DNA from: Neelides folsomi
Taxonomy: Eukaryota > Arthropoda > Collembola > Neelipleona > Neelidae
NCBI GenBank assembly: GCA_034687125.1
Contig: JAQGBZ010000231.1
Location: 35,180-99,179, forward strand
Length of the DNA stretch: 64,000 nt
Reading direction: 5' to 3'
In this document: one piece after another, positions 22,924 through 35,765 of the stretch
How positions within the stretch are numbered: the stretch's first letter is position 1
How the letters are laid out: the number at the start of each line of letters is the position of its first letter
Position numbers and translations under genes: made by a program
Notes under the pieces: generated by a model
The model's database searches: none
What the model was told of the DNA's origin: nothing
Seen by the model: only the letters and a program-made list of their open reading frames with translations

Positions 22924-25643
22924 AATCTCATCAGCCCAATTTGAACAATCAGATGGAACCATCTCATAAACTTTCTCAATTGTTTTTTATTTGACGACGA
23001 AACGAAGTGAATGACGCAAAATGTAACTCGAACATACAGATAATTTTCCAAGTTACCATTTTAAAGAGGTTTATAATTCGAAATTAGTTTTAGATATAAA
23101 CGTACGAATATAATTAAGAAGAAAAATATAATGAAATAAATGAGTATTATTAAACTTGTAAATTAGTTAAAGAATTGAAATATTTAAATCAGTGTGGATA
23201 TAAGCTTTGAATGGCTCACTAAAAAGATTTTCAATTTCTTTAAATAATTTACAATTATTGTAACGCATAAAGAATTGCTTGAGTCAATAGAATATTTATG
23301 TGAAGTATAAAGGAGGAAAAGTCAATTGTAAATCTCTGGTCTGAACGAGTCATCCGTTAAATACATAAAGTACTTCTTATCTGAGTCTGAGTGCGAAAAC
23401 ATTCAAATTTATACTTTTATTACATCATTTCTCTTGCCAGTATCATCTCTTTTAAATAGATAATCAAATATACGATTTTACAATTAATTTTTCATCTCTT
23501 GAATAACAAGGATTAATTTGATTAATCAAGTTTTATAGAAGAAGAGATAAAATAATTATTAATATAACAATCAGTTTTAATAAGGTGAGATGCGAGCATC
23601 ACAAATTTGTATTTTACAATCGAGCAGCATGAATATCTTTATATATGTAAGAATCAAACATTGAATATATTGTTGCCTTACATGGATGTTACGTTATATC
23701 AAAATACTAGATTATTATATTAAAGTGTATTTCTATTTATAATCATCTAATAGCATTATTTCATAACCAAATTAAATAACCATATTACCAATATGAAAGT
23801 ATTTGTAAACCTTTAACTAACAATTAATATTGTTCAAGTGCGTTGTTAAACTTTAGTGCAAGACGTTGTGCCAATCATTATTACCTAATAACATAGGTAA
23901 TACAACATTTTACATTATTAGTTTTATTAGTAAGTGCTATGAAGTAAGAACTCGAGTTTTAACTATTTGAGCTGAATCAAAATACAATTTTATTATTATT
24001 AACAAACACAATCAAGGTTGTGCATAATGTATTATTTACCAACATTATTTTGTGCTAGTTGCATTAATTATTACTGTACAATATTTATTTAGCTAGACAT
24101 CAGATACATAAATACAATTATTATATTATTAATTTTATTAACACAAGACTTAAAATTTTAATTACTAAACTAACCAATGAAAAATACGACCCAAAGACAA
24201 TTAAGATATAAATATTAGTAGTGTACTTAATAATAAAAATTTATTTATCATTTTACATCATTTACAAGTATACTTTTATTATTATTTAAGTCTTACTAGC
24301 TTTTACCATTTTCACTTTATCCATAATTTTGCGAAACAAACTTTAATGATGTATAATTGTGTCTTTATAAGTTTAGTAAAATTCTGTATTTTATCGTGAT
24401 AAATTATTTATGAAATAAAGGAAGAAAGAAAGAAAAAATGCTTTTTAATTACAGATTGTACTTACAAATTAGGATCATGCATTCTATACTCTGTATCTGT
24501 ATGGTACGAATGATGCTAAAAGAATATTTTATAAAAAATTTCTATTTATTAGCCTGAGACTGCCAATCTTGTATTGCGTGTAGCATTGTAACATGATGCT
24601 TGTTAAGAAAAAGTTGGTATATTACTTGCAAAACAGCCCAAGATCACTATTCTTGCATTTCCTCCACAAAAAATTTAAATCGAGAAAGATACCAACATTG
24701 AGCTTGAATACTTATTGACGTTATTGGATGTAAAAATGTTTAAAGTGGGATTGAATTGAATGAGTGAAATCCATTAAGGTGTCCATTGGAGTGTGAGAGA
24801 AGTCAGGTGAGGCGAAGGGAGGAAGGGAAGTAAAAGTGGAGGCTGCCAAGTGCCAAGGAAGTGGCTCGGATCAGTTGACGGCCGGAGCTCAGAGGGATCA
24901 GTTTCTCCCAAACTCCCGTGTGCTCGCTCTCTTCCCAAACACCGGCTTTTCTTCCTCCCACATTCCCACTTTTGATATCCGCAAACCCTGAGACAGATCC
25001 GTTCCGCTGACACTACCATTCTTCTCCAGGAGCCGAAACAACTTCCATTATTCTGCATTCACTATATATCAAATATACTCACTCACTGCGAGCCCAATAT
25101 TCATGCAATATTAGTACAACTCTCCTCGTACAATACAATTTTATACCAATGTGCAATACAGTATTTCCACAATATTGTAACATTGTATTGTAAGACACTG
25201 AATTGAATTCAATACAAGAACCTTCAAACTTGTAAGATCGAAGGTTCGAACCAAAGTGAAAAGTTTTATTAGGTGAAATCATAACAGTTTTTCAGCTCAC
25301 ACTTTCCCACTTTTCCGATGCTAAGAAGATAGGAGTAATTGTAAGAATACATTTTGAATCTTTTATCAGAAGAGTCTCAAGGCTCTCCAAGTGTCCAAGT
25401 TCGATAGTTTACTATAGATCTTTAAGACTCAAAGAGATAAGAAAGGAAGATTGGGAATGAATGGTCGTGGACTAAGTCAACCGTTTTATTCTTGAGCCTT
25501 TCAAGACATTTGCCTTGGAGGGGCAGAGAGCCAATGATGGCTATAGGGGACATTGGGAAAGAGGCCATTGGGAAGATTGGGTAATGGAGACGTCAACGAA
25601 TCGTAAATTCCATAAATAAAGGTAAACGGTTCCTGCTGGAGAA
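22924..25643. other. Intergenic region between mextli and the SLC16 locus
   Basis: It starts with the mextli 3'UTR, then about 1.6 kb of very AT-rich sequence without a supportable gene. From about 24,790 to 25,060 base composition becomes markedly G+C-richer, just upstream of transporter exon A, and could be its promoter or 5'UTR. I see no convincing TATA box there. An in-frame stop at 25,623-25,625 limits exon A to the start at 25,644 or later. Confidence 0.5.
23135..23140 (+). terminator. Probable mextli poly(A) signal
   Basis: AATAAA about 215 bases after the mextli stop codon; the first canonical hexamer on this strand after the stop. Confidence 0.5.
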
Positions 25644-26247
25644 ATGATGGGCCAAAGTGAAAAGCTTCGACGGCGCCACACTTGGCCGCCTCATTTCCTC
25701 GAAATTGAAACACTTCAAGACTCGACCAAAACCACAGAACATCTTCAAACCCAAGATGTGAAACCACATTGGCCAGATGGGATCTTCCCAAAAAGACAAA
25801 TTTGCACCTGTGACAGGAAAAGCAAAAGGGGGAAAATTGTGAAAAATTACAGATCTTACCGATTTAACCGAGATGATGAGATTTTATTAGTTGAGGAGAA
25901 AAAACCGCTCCTTGTGTCTGTCACGTCCCAGGGAAAGAATATGAATGAGAGTGAGAACTGTGGGAACGTGAGCCCGCCAGGGAAGTCGAATGAATCAAGT
26001 TCAGGGAGGGTCGGGAAACGGGTTGGAACTGCATGTGGGGCAATGAGCCTTCAAGTCCCGGGTGCAAACGGGCAATCGAAGATTGTGACTTTGTGGCAAC
26101 ATTATTATCCTGAAGGTGGTTGGGGTTGGATTGTCGTCCTCACGTCACTCGCACTGACGAGTTTACTCCACGGAACGCAATTCTCCTTTTCTATTTTCAC
26201 CAAACACATTGATAAGACGTTTGGGAGGCAGGAACCAACAATTAAAG
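25644..26247 (+). CDS. SLC16 transporter, alternative 5' exon A (tail A + helix 1)
   Basis: Encodes an N-terminal cytosolic tail and the first transmembrane helix of a monocarboxylate-transporter-family protein. The exon is 604 nt (201 codons plus one base) and ends at AAAG|GTAACT in phase 1, matching the shared exon at 62,560. After about 150 hydrophilic residues rich in Lys, Ser and Gly comes QHYYPEGGWGWIVVLTSL, then ALTSLLHGTQFSFSIF and the linker TFGRQEPTIKG. Spliced to the shared exon this reads ...IKG-WLGAMSLG, with the same motif-to-helix-2 spacing as exon C. The start codon is uncertain: 25,644 is the first after an in-frame stop, but 25,941 (MNESEN) is possible if CCCAG at about 25,926-25,930 is a splice acceptor. 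This is the most distal unit, about 36 kb from the shared exons. Confidence 0.75.
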
Positions 26248-29200
26248 GTAACTTTCAGCAATTAAAGGTAAAAATGCATGAGGACATTTCAGTCAGAAAA
26301 TTTCAGGACATAAAAGCGGAAAGAAAGGAATTAAAAAGAATTCGGTCATAAAACATTCTCCACACAATTAAGCTTAAAGGCTCTACAGTTAGCAGTTAAC
26401 AATTAAGTTTAATTATTTGTATACAATACGATACAAAAGAATGTTATCATTTTATCATTATTAGCAGCACATTCCTGTGTAATATTGAGGATATAAGAGA
26501 ACTAATTTGGACAATCGGAAGATAACCAATTTGTTAAATGAACGCATATGAAAGACTTTCCTTCCACACGCAACATTTTTTATGCAATCAGATTAACAAA
26601 GTGCAAAAAAATAGAAAGAGTTAATATGCTTAGAAAAAACTATACAATTACTTATATGGTACATATGATATTTCGTAGTGTAAAGTAAGTGCATTTTCGT
26701 AGTGTATTTATTGCAATATTTATGTGATACTGAAAATTGCCAGTTATATGGCAAATCTAGGAATACATGTAAAATTATTACAAAAATTATTTGCCATTCA
26801 CTTCTTTCCCCTCTAATTTCCAAGTCTTAATATGACAAAGTCACGTAAAGAGTTTCCGATCAAATTGTTCCACATTGTTCTCTATTGAATTTTGAATTGA
26901 ACCGAAAGCCGAGTTTTTTTCCTCAAAATATTTCTCCCAACGTTTCCCGGAACTTAATCTCATTTTCTCATTCTGGTTGTTGCCTCCTTTCGGAAATTTC
27001 TCTTTAATCGCATAAGAAGGCCTTTGTTCTTCATCTGTAAATACATGAGCTATTTTGTAGGAGCTACACAGATAGTTAAATTCTTACATAACTTCCAGGA
27101 TAAATCCTATGCCGGAATGTAGGGAGTTTGGGCGGAATAAATAGACGCTGGATTTGCTCATAGAACTGAATTGGTTTTGTAGGTTTAAAGGGTTTTAATG
27201 GATCCCATAATTTCGAATCCTTCTTCTGTTGTTCTTGAAGGATGTGGGCGCCGAACTCCTTAGCCCACGCAGTGCACAAACTCCCCAATGCACTTCCACT
27301 ATTTTTATTACTTTTTCAAGAGGTTTAGGAAAAAAATCAAGTTTGGAAGTTACGGATGCTTTTAAGAAAATAATTTTTTGAATTTCATTTTTTCCATTTT
27401 CCCCCAATATTTTTCAATATTTTGACTATTTATGATTAAGAATGCATTTGACAACTTTGGAATTTCCGTCGTTTTGTTTCTTGGTTCATTTAAATCTAAC
27501 GTTGGTTTTATTGACACTTTTTCCTTTTACTGGAAATCAATATCATTAGGTAAATTACAGATAGGTAAATTAAGCAAAGTGTTTAACTACGTGCAATAAA
27601 TGGTTCATTTGAATTTGTCCGTGATACACAATAAAGGTTGTGGAGCTGTAGGTCGGCTAAATTGGAATTCCTTAATCTCTTGTTCACCTAATCCAATAAA
27701 AGGCCCAAAGCTTGGAAGTTCGGAACGACAGGACTTCATTTCCTTTCCAAACTCATGAATATGGATGTGAAATTGAGAGAGTGGTCGTATCTGGAGAATC
27801 TCGCCAATATCTTTCCCACTTCAACGATAATTCCATTCATATTCATGCAAATGAGGATTTGGTTGGAAGTCCTTAAAGGCTCTTTTCACCTTCGTGCTTT
27901 TCAGTCCTCTCTTTTCTCCTCATTTCCCTTCCAAACTTCCTACATTTATGATTACATTGCAAATGTAACTACATAAGTAAATCTATCTGTATGAGTTAGA
28001 TAAGGTTTGTACATGTTATGTATGTACTACTACATATCTATATGGTAAATGAATATATTGTTTGGATATGGATATGATAGGATATATTTACTATGTAAGA
28101 ATTGCATAATAAAAGTAAAGAGGAATTGAAGGAAATGAAATTATTCCACACGCATTTGAGTAAGTTTCTTCCCGGTAGAATCCCTGGGTGGCATCTCCCA
28201 TTAGATCTTTATCTTTTGGAACGGTGGAAGGAAAAGTAGAATCATAATCGTATAAGAACTCCAACATTTGCATACAAAGGAGGAGATAAAAAAGTGGCCA
28301 ATATTTCAAAATCTCTTCTCCTAACTTCAATGATACATCTCAACAGGCTAAAAAGTCTTAATGAAACTTTTCTCTGTCTTTTCTACATTTGACAGATGAG
28401 TGCCTGACTGTGAGTCTGAGAGTCGTCTGAGTCTTTTGGCTCACTGGGAGAATTATTATTCCCTTGTTTAACTCTTGACTTTGAATCTCTTCACTGACTC
28501 ACTTCAGAGAAGACCGTCTGAGATTGAAGGAGAAAAATGAAGGTTTGGCGGTTATTGAATATTTATGTAAATTGGCCCAGACTCATTAATAATCTTTTAA
28601 TAATGATTTGTGATGGGCATATGGAGGAGGAGTGGGAATTCATGTAATGTCGGTATGTGTAGCTTGTCTCCTTCAAGATTCAATTTTGTAAATGGAGAAA
28701 GTTGATAATGACATGTTTGGATATTATTGAGCTGTCTGGGATTGAAGGCGGAAGTTGTGTGGTTAAGGTTTGAAGTTGCGGGTGGAAAGACGCGGAACGC
28801 CAATTAATCAACAGCCCCATTAATATGACATTCACATCCACCAGAGGAATGTAAACAGACAGTTTTTGGCAAACTCAACTCACCTTATGTGTTTGCGACT
28901 TGAGGTTCTGGAATTACAAATTACCGTCAAGATCCTTCCATTCACAATTCACACATATCCTCCTTCCTTTGCTGCTTCCTATTCTTCATTAACTTGACTC
29001 ATTGGGTGGATTTGGGCGGATTGAGTTAGTGGAGCTTGGTCGGTTCCCTCAAAAGTGGCGAGCAGAGTGTGTCAAGGAATACAAATTGAAAATTTGTTCA
29101 GAGCTCATTCCTTGGCTCAAATAAAGTGGAATTATCTTTCTCGAGTCTTCTAATGATCCATGGCATTTCTGGAGGGAAATGGCCAAAGGAGCAGTTGGGA

Positions 29201-30378
29201 GGAAGATGATGGGAAGAGGATGAGAAAACCTCTCTTGTGTTATTTAACCTGACTAATGGCCCTTTCAAAATTACCTCTGAAGAATAATGGAATGAAATTT
29301 AAAAGGGTTTTTTCCTCCTATCATTACCTTTTTATTGCTTTCATCCTACTTTTAAATATAATTGCTCACTGGAGTGGATGGATTGAAAAGATAAAATAAA
29401 TTAATTCAATTTATTTCACAATAAATAAACAAAGACAGATTTATATCCATTACTTTTTATTAATTAAACTTTGCGACTAATAGAACATGCATTTGCTTAT
29501 CCAACTATTATAATAATCAACTTTACAATATTTATATTAATGCTATTAATAAAATTAATCGTTGGATTTTAACTTAAATAAATTTAAAAAGACATTATTG
29601 AGGAATAATTTGTTGCAATTATTTATGCAGCTTGAGAATATTATTCTTGAACAATTTTACGTATTATTCTTATTTTTCTTATACAATATCACTTATTATT
29701 CTTGGTATATGAATACTTCCTTTGTCCCCTGTGAGTCTATATGGTTAAAATGACTCTTCAATTTATGGCCTCTTTTTTTCCTCAATCTTATTTGAGAAAT
29801 CTCCTTCTCATTCCCTCCTACTTCTCAATCTTCAATGTGGTTCATAATCCGCATGTTTCCTATTTGAGATTCCCTTCCATATTTATGACGAGAGTGTCAG
29901 TCGCTCACTGAGCACCAGAAGACAAATTGAAGGGAGAATCATCATCAATCCTCAAAATGGAATCAATTATAAATTCTCACCAGCCCTCCACGAGAGAAGG
30001 AATCTAAATTTTCTAAAGGTCTCAATTTTAATGTCCCTATTGTCAAAATGAATTGGTTGAGCAATGTTGATTAAAATCGCCAACGCTTTCTTATAACACT
30101 TTATAACTTATAAACTCCAATTCGTAAGTGTATATAAATATTGCTTAGTACAAAAAATATCTCTACTAAAAGTGTATCCTATATCTCTAAATCTCTACCT
30201 CAGTAAAAGTGTACTAATGCATAATTTATTTATTTGTAGCTATCCTATACGTTAAAATGTATTTATTTTTCTATTGTTTAAATCTTCAGCTTTAACTTTG
30301 GTCTTCAGATTCAATAAAATATAAATTGAATTCTAGAAAGGAAATAATCAATAATTGATCCCGCCTTTTTTCTAACCA

Positions 30379-32070
30379 TTACATTAGAGGCCAGAAATAA
30401 TTGATGACGAGATTAAGTGGAAAAGTTGAAGTTGGAGGCGTGCTGTTGACGGGGTCTCTCAAACTGACAAAGTTGACCCGATCAAAAGTGACATCCATGG
30501 CAGGGTGACAAGTGACTAAGCGGGTTCCCGTCCCACTGCGAACCAAAAGTTGAACGAGGCGGAATTGTGAGCAGCCTGTTGCCTCCGTCCAAACCAGAAA
30601 TCCCTCAATGGCTTCATTTCTGTAAGTGAAGGCGATGGAGCGGAGAAGAAACTTTTTTCCTCCCACCCACTCCACACAACTCCGCTCACTTGGGCCAGAG
30701 AGCTGAGATGAGATTCTCATGTTGTCTTTCTGTCTCATTGAGGGAAGGATTTATTTATCCAGTGGGAATTAGGAATTGAGGCATAAGTTATAAATAACAA
30801 TCCATAGGAAACTCGACCATCGAACAACTGCTTGTAATAACTCCAAGAAACGGAGATTGAAGCTTTCGAAGATCCATTACAGATCCATTTCATTTAAAAG
30901 TGAGAGAGGGAATTGGGAATCGAATTTCCTTCCACGCCTCATTCCACTCATCAACAACAACATTGGCTCACATTGTTATTCTAATCCCACTTCCCTCACT
31001 TCCATAAATCAATTATTTAATAAATAGTTCATTTTAATCTTTTCCATCAACTCCTCCTAAGCTTGGAACACTCAAAAAGAGGGCCATAATTTACTGAAAA
31101 CAATTCCTCCCGAGTCTAATGAATTGGACCAGGAGAAGACATTATGCACGTCTTAGGGCCATGATCTATGACTCGAAGGATATCTTTGCTATTCAGGACC
31201 ATAATTGCTCAAATGTTTAATAACCCCTCGTTTTATTTGAAAAGTATAGTTAAAGTATAAGTATAGCTAAATTACAAAAACAAGATAAAAGCATAGGTTT
31301 AAATGTCTTTAACTATCAGTATACTAATGTACATACTTTTAAATGGTTTTAAATCTTTTAAGCATGACTTTAAATGTTCTTTATAACCCTATCTGTATTA
31401 AACCCATTTGTGCAGGAATGTTACGATTAGCAAGTGCATTAAGGTTACACATACAACCATATGCATTTTATATAAAATATACATTATATGAGTTTTTCCA
31501 CTCTCAATGTTAGTGCACTTTACACTTTATATCGGAAGTATTGTAATGTTAAAATGTATAACATTTTCTTATCTCGTATTTTAAAGGAGAAAACCATACG
31601 TATGCAATTTTGCACGTGTGGGGATATGTGGAGGAAAGTTAGATTTATAGTCATAGAAGAAGGACATAAAATGTCTGCATTTAAAATCTTCCTAATTTTT
31701 TTCCATCGATAATAAATTGAAAGGAGAGAAGTAAATTTTGTGAATTGTGAAGGAGTCTGAGTTTTGCATGTAGGAGCAAAAGGCGTTGAAGTTGTACGAG
31801 ACTTCCCAACTTCAATTTCTACCTTACATTGATATTCGGAGCAGGTCGTAAATCGTGAAGGGTTAAAAAGAAGCTCTTTTTCCAATTCGGCCAAAGTCCA
31901 CCTTCTTCCCCATCCTCAATCATCTTCATCTTAACTTGGGAATATGACGGACACAAAGATGTAACTTCCGCTATAAAACTAATAAAAACTAGGTTCATTG
32001 TGCACAATTTCCCCGTTTCTTCTATAACTCTCTCTGGAATATTTTCTTTCATTATACCGGGAAATCTCAT
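30379..32070 (-). CDS. Candidate nested two-exon gene, unknown product
   Basis: Two minus-strand ORFs join cleanly. Exon 1, 31828-32070, runs from an ATG to AAT|GTAAGG in phase 0. Exon 2, 30379-30702, begins after CATCTCAG in phase 0 and ends in a stop. The product would have 188 residues. Exon 1 has a hydrophobic stretch (MNLVFISFIAEVTSLC) that could be a signal sequence if translation starts at the internal methionine. Exon 2 has G+C content well above its surroundings and a protein-like sequence with few low-complexity residues: CVEWVGGKKFLLRSIAFTY, GFLVWTEATGCSQFRLVQLL, LVTCHPAMDV. I do not recognise a family. Exon 2 is more convincing than the pairing, and there may be further 5' exons. 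Confidence 0.35.
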
Positions 32071-32337
32071 ACGAATTTGATTTCAATCTTTGTCATTTTA
32101 TTTTCCTCCTTCTCTTTTTTTGAATCAAACGCTATGACTTATTTTCCAAATATTGTACAATTTTGGCTAATATTAAATAAGTTCAATATAAAGTTATGTA
32201 TTACGTAACAAGTAGACAAAGCATGGAAGATTTTTGACCAATGAAAGAAAACAATGTTTGTTCTGGTAAATACGCCACAGATAGCAATTTACTAATTTAG
32301 AATAAAAGTCTTTAAGAGAGGAAATAAAATAAATTGC

Positions 32338-32628
32338 ATGGGGATCGTAAAAGAGGGAATGGAAGATAAAACTCGAGTCATCACGATGGCCAAGATATCG
32401 ACAATGTCCACATGGGGACTGATGATGGAGAAAAAGATAAGCGTCCTTCTTGTTCTCTCTTTGCTAATCCCATTAATGGAGATTGGAGAGACAAAGAGAA
32501 GAGTGAGAAGCCCAAACACTTTACTCCTTATTCGGGACCTTTATGAGACGCTGGTAAAGTCAAAATGGCTTTCAGCTCCCATGTTAAACAAAGGTAATAA
32601 CTCAGAAATGACAGAAGCTCAAATATAG
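32338..32628 (+). CDS. Possible small secreted precursor, first exon
   Basis: A plus-strand ORF whose internal methionines at about 32,422 open a good signal-peptide-like segment (MMEKKISVLLVLSLLIPLM). After it come a basic cleavage-like site (TKRR) and RSPNTLLLIRDLYETL. A consensus-like donor CTG|GTAAAG at 32,553 in phase 0 would end the exon there; read through, the ORF stops at 32,628. I found no partner exon and no known neuropeptide motif. It lies in a G+C-richer patch of the transporter intron. It could be chance. Confidence 0.2.
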   Translation: MGIVKEGMEDKTRVITMAKISTMSTWGLMMEKKISVLLVLSLLIPLMEIGETKRRVRSPNTLLLIRDLYETLVKSKWLSAPMLNKGNNSEMTEAQI

Positions 32629-33281
32629 TGATGGGTTTGATTGGAGCTCATTTTTTAAAACTTATTGACTTCTTATTGACTTCCTGTACTTATTACTTAT
32701 ACTGTCTAGGTATAGGTATACCACAGATCATATTCAGTTTAAAATTAAACTTTGAAACATTATAATTATTAATCCGTAAAAGTCAAGTAATTTTTAAATA
32801 AATAAGTATTATTTATTAATTGTTTTAAATTATTATTAGATTCCAAACCTATCTTGGTCGTGTAAATATTGAATGAGGAATATTGTAAAGGATTTGTACT
32901 TGGCTTTTGCAACAAGGCAAGGATAATACTTTGATTTTCATATTATGGCTTTTCCAGAGAAATCTTCCAATCTGAACATTTTCGCTTTCTGTTCTCTGTC
33001 CCAACAAAAGGAAAAGTTTGGTTCTCTAATTAGATGCAAATTCTTGATGGTTATGTTTTCCTTGTATAATCCATTGTGTTCCCTCGTGGCCTGTAAGGTG
33101 CTTTTAAGGAAGGGACATGTGTTAAGGAGAGGCAGTTAGGCATTGAGAGTGTCTCATTAGTGGAGCTGGGGATAAAAGATGGGGTCACTCAGTTGACAAA
33201 TTAAGATGCATTCCACTTTTGCCTCGCCATTATTGAACTTCTTTATTTATTTCAATTCGCTTTATGGATCTTTACATCTTT

Positions 33282-33335
33282 AAGGTCATTATTCAACTCT
33301 TCAAATTAAAATTTGAAGAGTTGAATAATGACCTT
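33282..33335. repeat. Perfect 54-base inverted repeat
   Basis: Two perfect 26-base arms (AAGGTCATTATTCAACTCTT at the left end, its reverse complement at the right) separated by two bases. It lies alone in the isoform-A intron. Its arms are not simple-sequence, so the match is not a base-composition effect. Confidence 0.95.
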
Positions 33336-34424
33336 TGCGACCAAATGCGATTTGATAAAAGCGATTTGATAAAAGCGTTTTGAATGCAATTTAAGATGCA
33401 GTTTAACCATGGTTTAACAACGGTTCAAAGAACCGAGGCTGAATAAACGGAGATTTGTGGAATAAAGCCATCTAAGCACATTATGAACTCCTTCGTCATC
33501 ACATCACGTCTCCTGTCAATATGAGTTGGAGTGACGAAGGAACACAATGGTATTTTTCACAGCTTTGAACTCACATCGATGATACAACATTATAAATTAT
33601 ATCTGTAACTAACGTACAAATACACGTAATAAGGTTCGATATAAATGGCAAAATATAAATGGCCAACTTTTGATTTGTGAAGTTTGTATGTGGGAAATTG
33701 GCAGATGCTGAACTCGTTCAGTTCAAAGAATGCCTTTATCTTCTTAAACCTTCAATTCGCATCCTGCTCCGATCCTCATTCTCTCCTTCCTTTTAAACCC
33801 TCTCGCCCATATTTTGGAGATATTAGCCAAGGAGTGAGTTATGATCCGCCCGTAGGGTATGGATTTAGCTATAAAAGGCCTCTCCTCTCATTACGACTTT
33901 ATTCCTTAAAAGGCCCACTTGAGCTTGGAGATTCAAACGGACGGAGTAGTTTTTTTGTGCAATTATTGAAGTTTAAAGAGTGAGAAGCAAAAGGGGAGGA
34001 CACGCGGTTTTTATTATTTAGGGCCAAATTAATGACCGGCTCCTTCGAGTTGTCACTCTTCAAAATCTTCCTGTCAACGGATGGCTCATTGTGATGTTCA
34101 CCGACCCTCCTCTCAATGTGAAGAAGAAATGAAGAAGAAATTAATTGCCCCACCTTATTGACCTTCTTTTATTCCCAGGTGGCTTGAGGTTAAGATCATT
34201 CAATCTTAATGGCAGCTGAGGAAGAACATTTAATGCCTTTTTAACACTCTTAATTACTCTTATTTGAGGGCTTGAAGCTCTTAAAACCATTAATCATAAT
34301 TACACGGATTTTTCTGTATGAATGTATATCCCATGTGATTAATTATAATCGCTTCTTTGTATTGTTCTTTCAAATGCATCAATATTTTTTTATACAATTT
34401 AATGTGTGAACATAATTGAGAGAT

Positions 34425-34452
34425 TAATTAACACAATATATTGTGTTAATTA
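34425..34452. repeat. 28-base AT-rich palindrome
   Basis: A perfect palindrome centred between 34,438 and 34,439 on CAATATATTG, with 14-base halves. It is AT-rich, so it has less weight than the 33,282 element. Confidence 0.8.
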
Positions 34453-35639
34453 TGTACAATATGTACAATATACAAACAACTATACTGTACAGCGTAATAT
34501 GAATAAATAGTTTTTATTTACTAAGTATGTGTAATGTATAGGTTACTTAAACATGATACATTAGATGGTGTATTTAAGTATGTACAATATTGATTATAGC
34601 TATGAGTGAGTTATTTGGCAAATGTATTTACATAATTATTTGTAATTTATTAAAGACTTAGAAAAAAGCACAAATAGTGCAACCACATGCAAGTCATTTA
34701 GTACTTTAATCAAATGATGACGCTATGAAACTTGGAGAAATGAAGTTGTAAATCAGAGACATAAAACTTATTTATTTTGACCTCACTGACATTTTATTTA
34801 AAATCAAAGTTATTTACTATTGGGATTTGCGAATGAAATATTTGCGGATTGGAGAATTGGAGCGAATTTGTTGAAGCAGAAAAGAATTTCTTCTCCAACA
34901 TTTGCAAGCGACGGAGTGGGAAAGTGAACGATAAGAATGAATAACGAGATTCGAGTTTTATTGGTGGTTTGAAGTCAAAAGTTGGATCTGCTCGTAGTTC
35001 TTCGACATGGGATGAAAAAGGAGAGTAAATCAAGTGTTTATTTGTTCAAGTGACATGCAGGTGAGGTGTCTGGTAGTAATTGAGGAAGGCTGGTAAGTCC
35101 AAAATAAACCCTGGAGGTGAGGGAGGGAGTGATGAAGATCTTCTGTCCTCAGCCGCTCTGTCGTCGGATCATTATTGGAAACAAGTGGAAGGGACGTGGA
35201 GTGTTTTTTCGGTTTGGCCCAATTCCAGAACTTCCTTCCTTATTAGAATCCTCACGATTCTCGAAAACCCAAAGAGTTCTTTTTCTCGGAGATCCTTTCA
35301 TCCAGATTAGCTCTTAAATGAAAATTAAATTTCCTTCTATTCCCTCCACGCATCGATGCTGCGTGGACGGGTAGTTAAATTTTAACAATCTCCAACTTTA
35401 GTTATTATCGGCTGATCTTCCAATTTCAAATCTCGGGAGGTTCCGATTCATAAATGAATGCTTAGAAGACCTTTTCGTTTAACTCAAGATTCCGAAATTG
35501 TTCAAGAGTAAAACTTTTATGACAAAGACAAAAAAGTTTTTTTCTCTCAAACATTCTCGTCACAGACGCGTGGTATCTACAAAAGATCATTCCAAATTCT
35601 TTTATTTCACGCAAGCATACATGATCATACATGCCCAAG

Positions 35640-35765
35640 TTTTAAAAAAATACAGTTCAATATATATATATATAAAATATAATTCAAAAATATTTAAAAA
35701 AAATACAGTTAAAAATTATTTAAAAAAATATAATTTCTTTAAAATATTTTAAAAATAATGGTAAT
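35640..35765. repeat. A/T low-complexity tract
   Basis: A run of (TA)n and A-rich and T-rich words with almost no G or C. No coding capacity is supported despite open frames. Confidence 0.7.

Noticed and set aside
25225-25265. tRNA-like T-loop (GGTTCGAACC)
   Set aside because: Only two flanking stem pairs form, and no acceptor, D or anticodon arms can be drawn.
27076-27407. Two overlapping minus-strand ORFs in the isoform-A intron
   Set aside because: The first has no ATG start, frames differ, and no splice junction joins them to anything.
31520-31894. 124-codon minus ORF overlapping candidate nested exon 1 in another frame
   Set aside because: Its C-terminal half is plain A/T-rich translation; the alternative frame gives a clean phase-0 splice instead.
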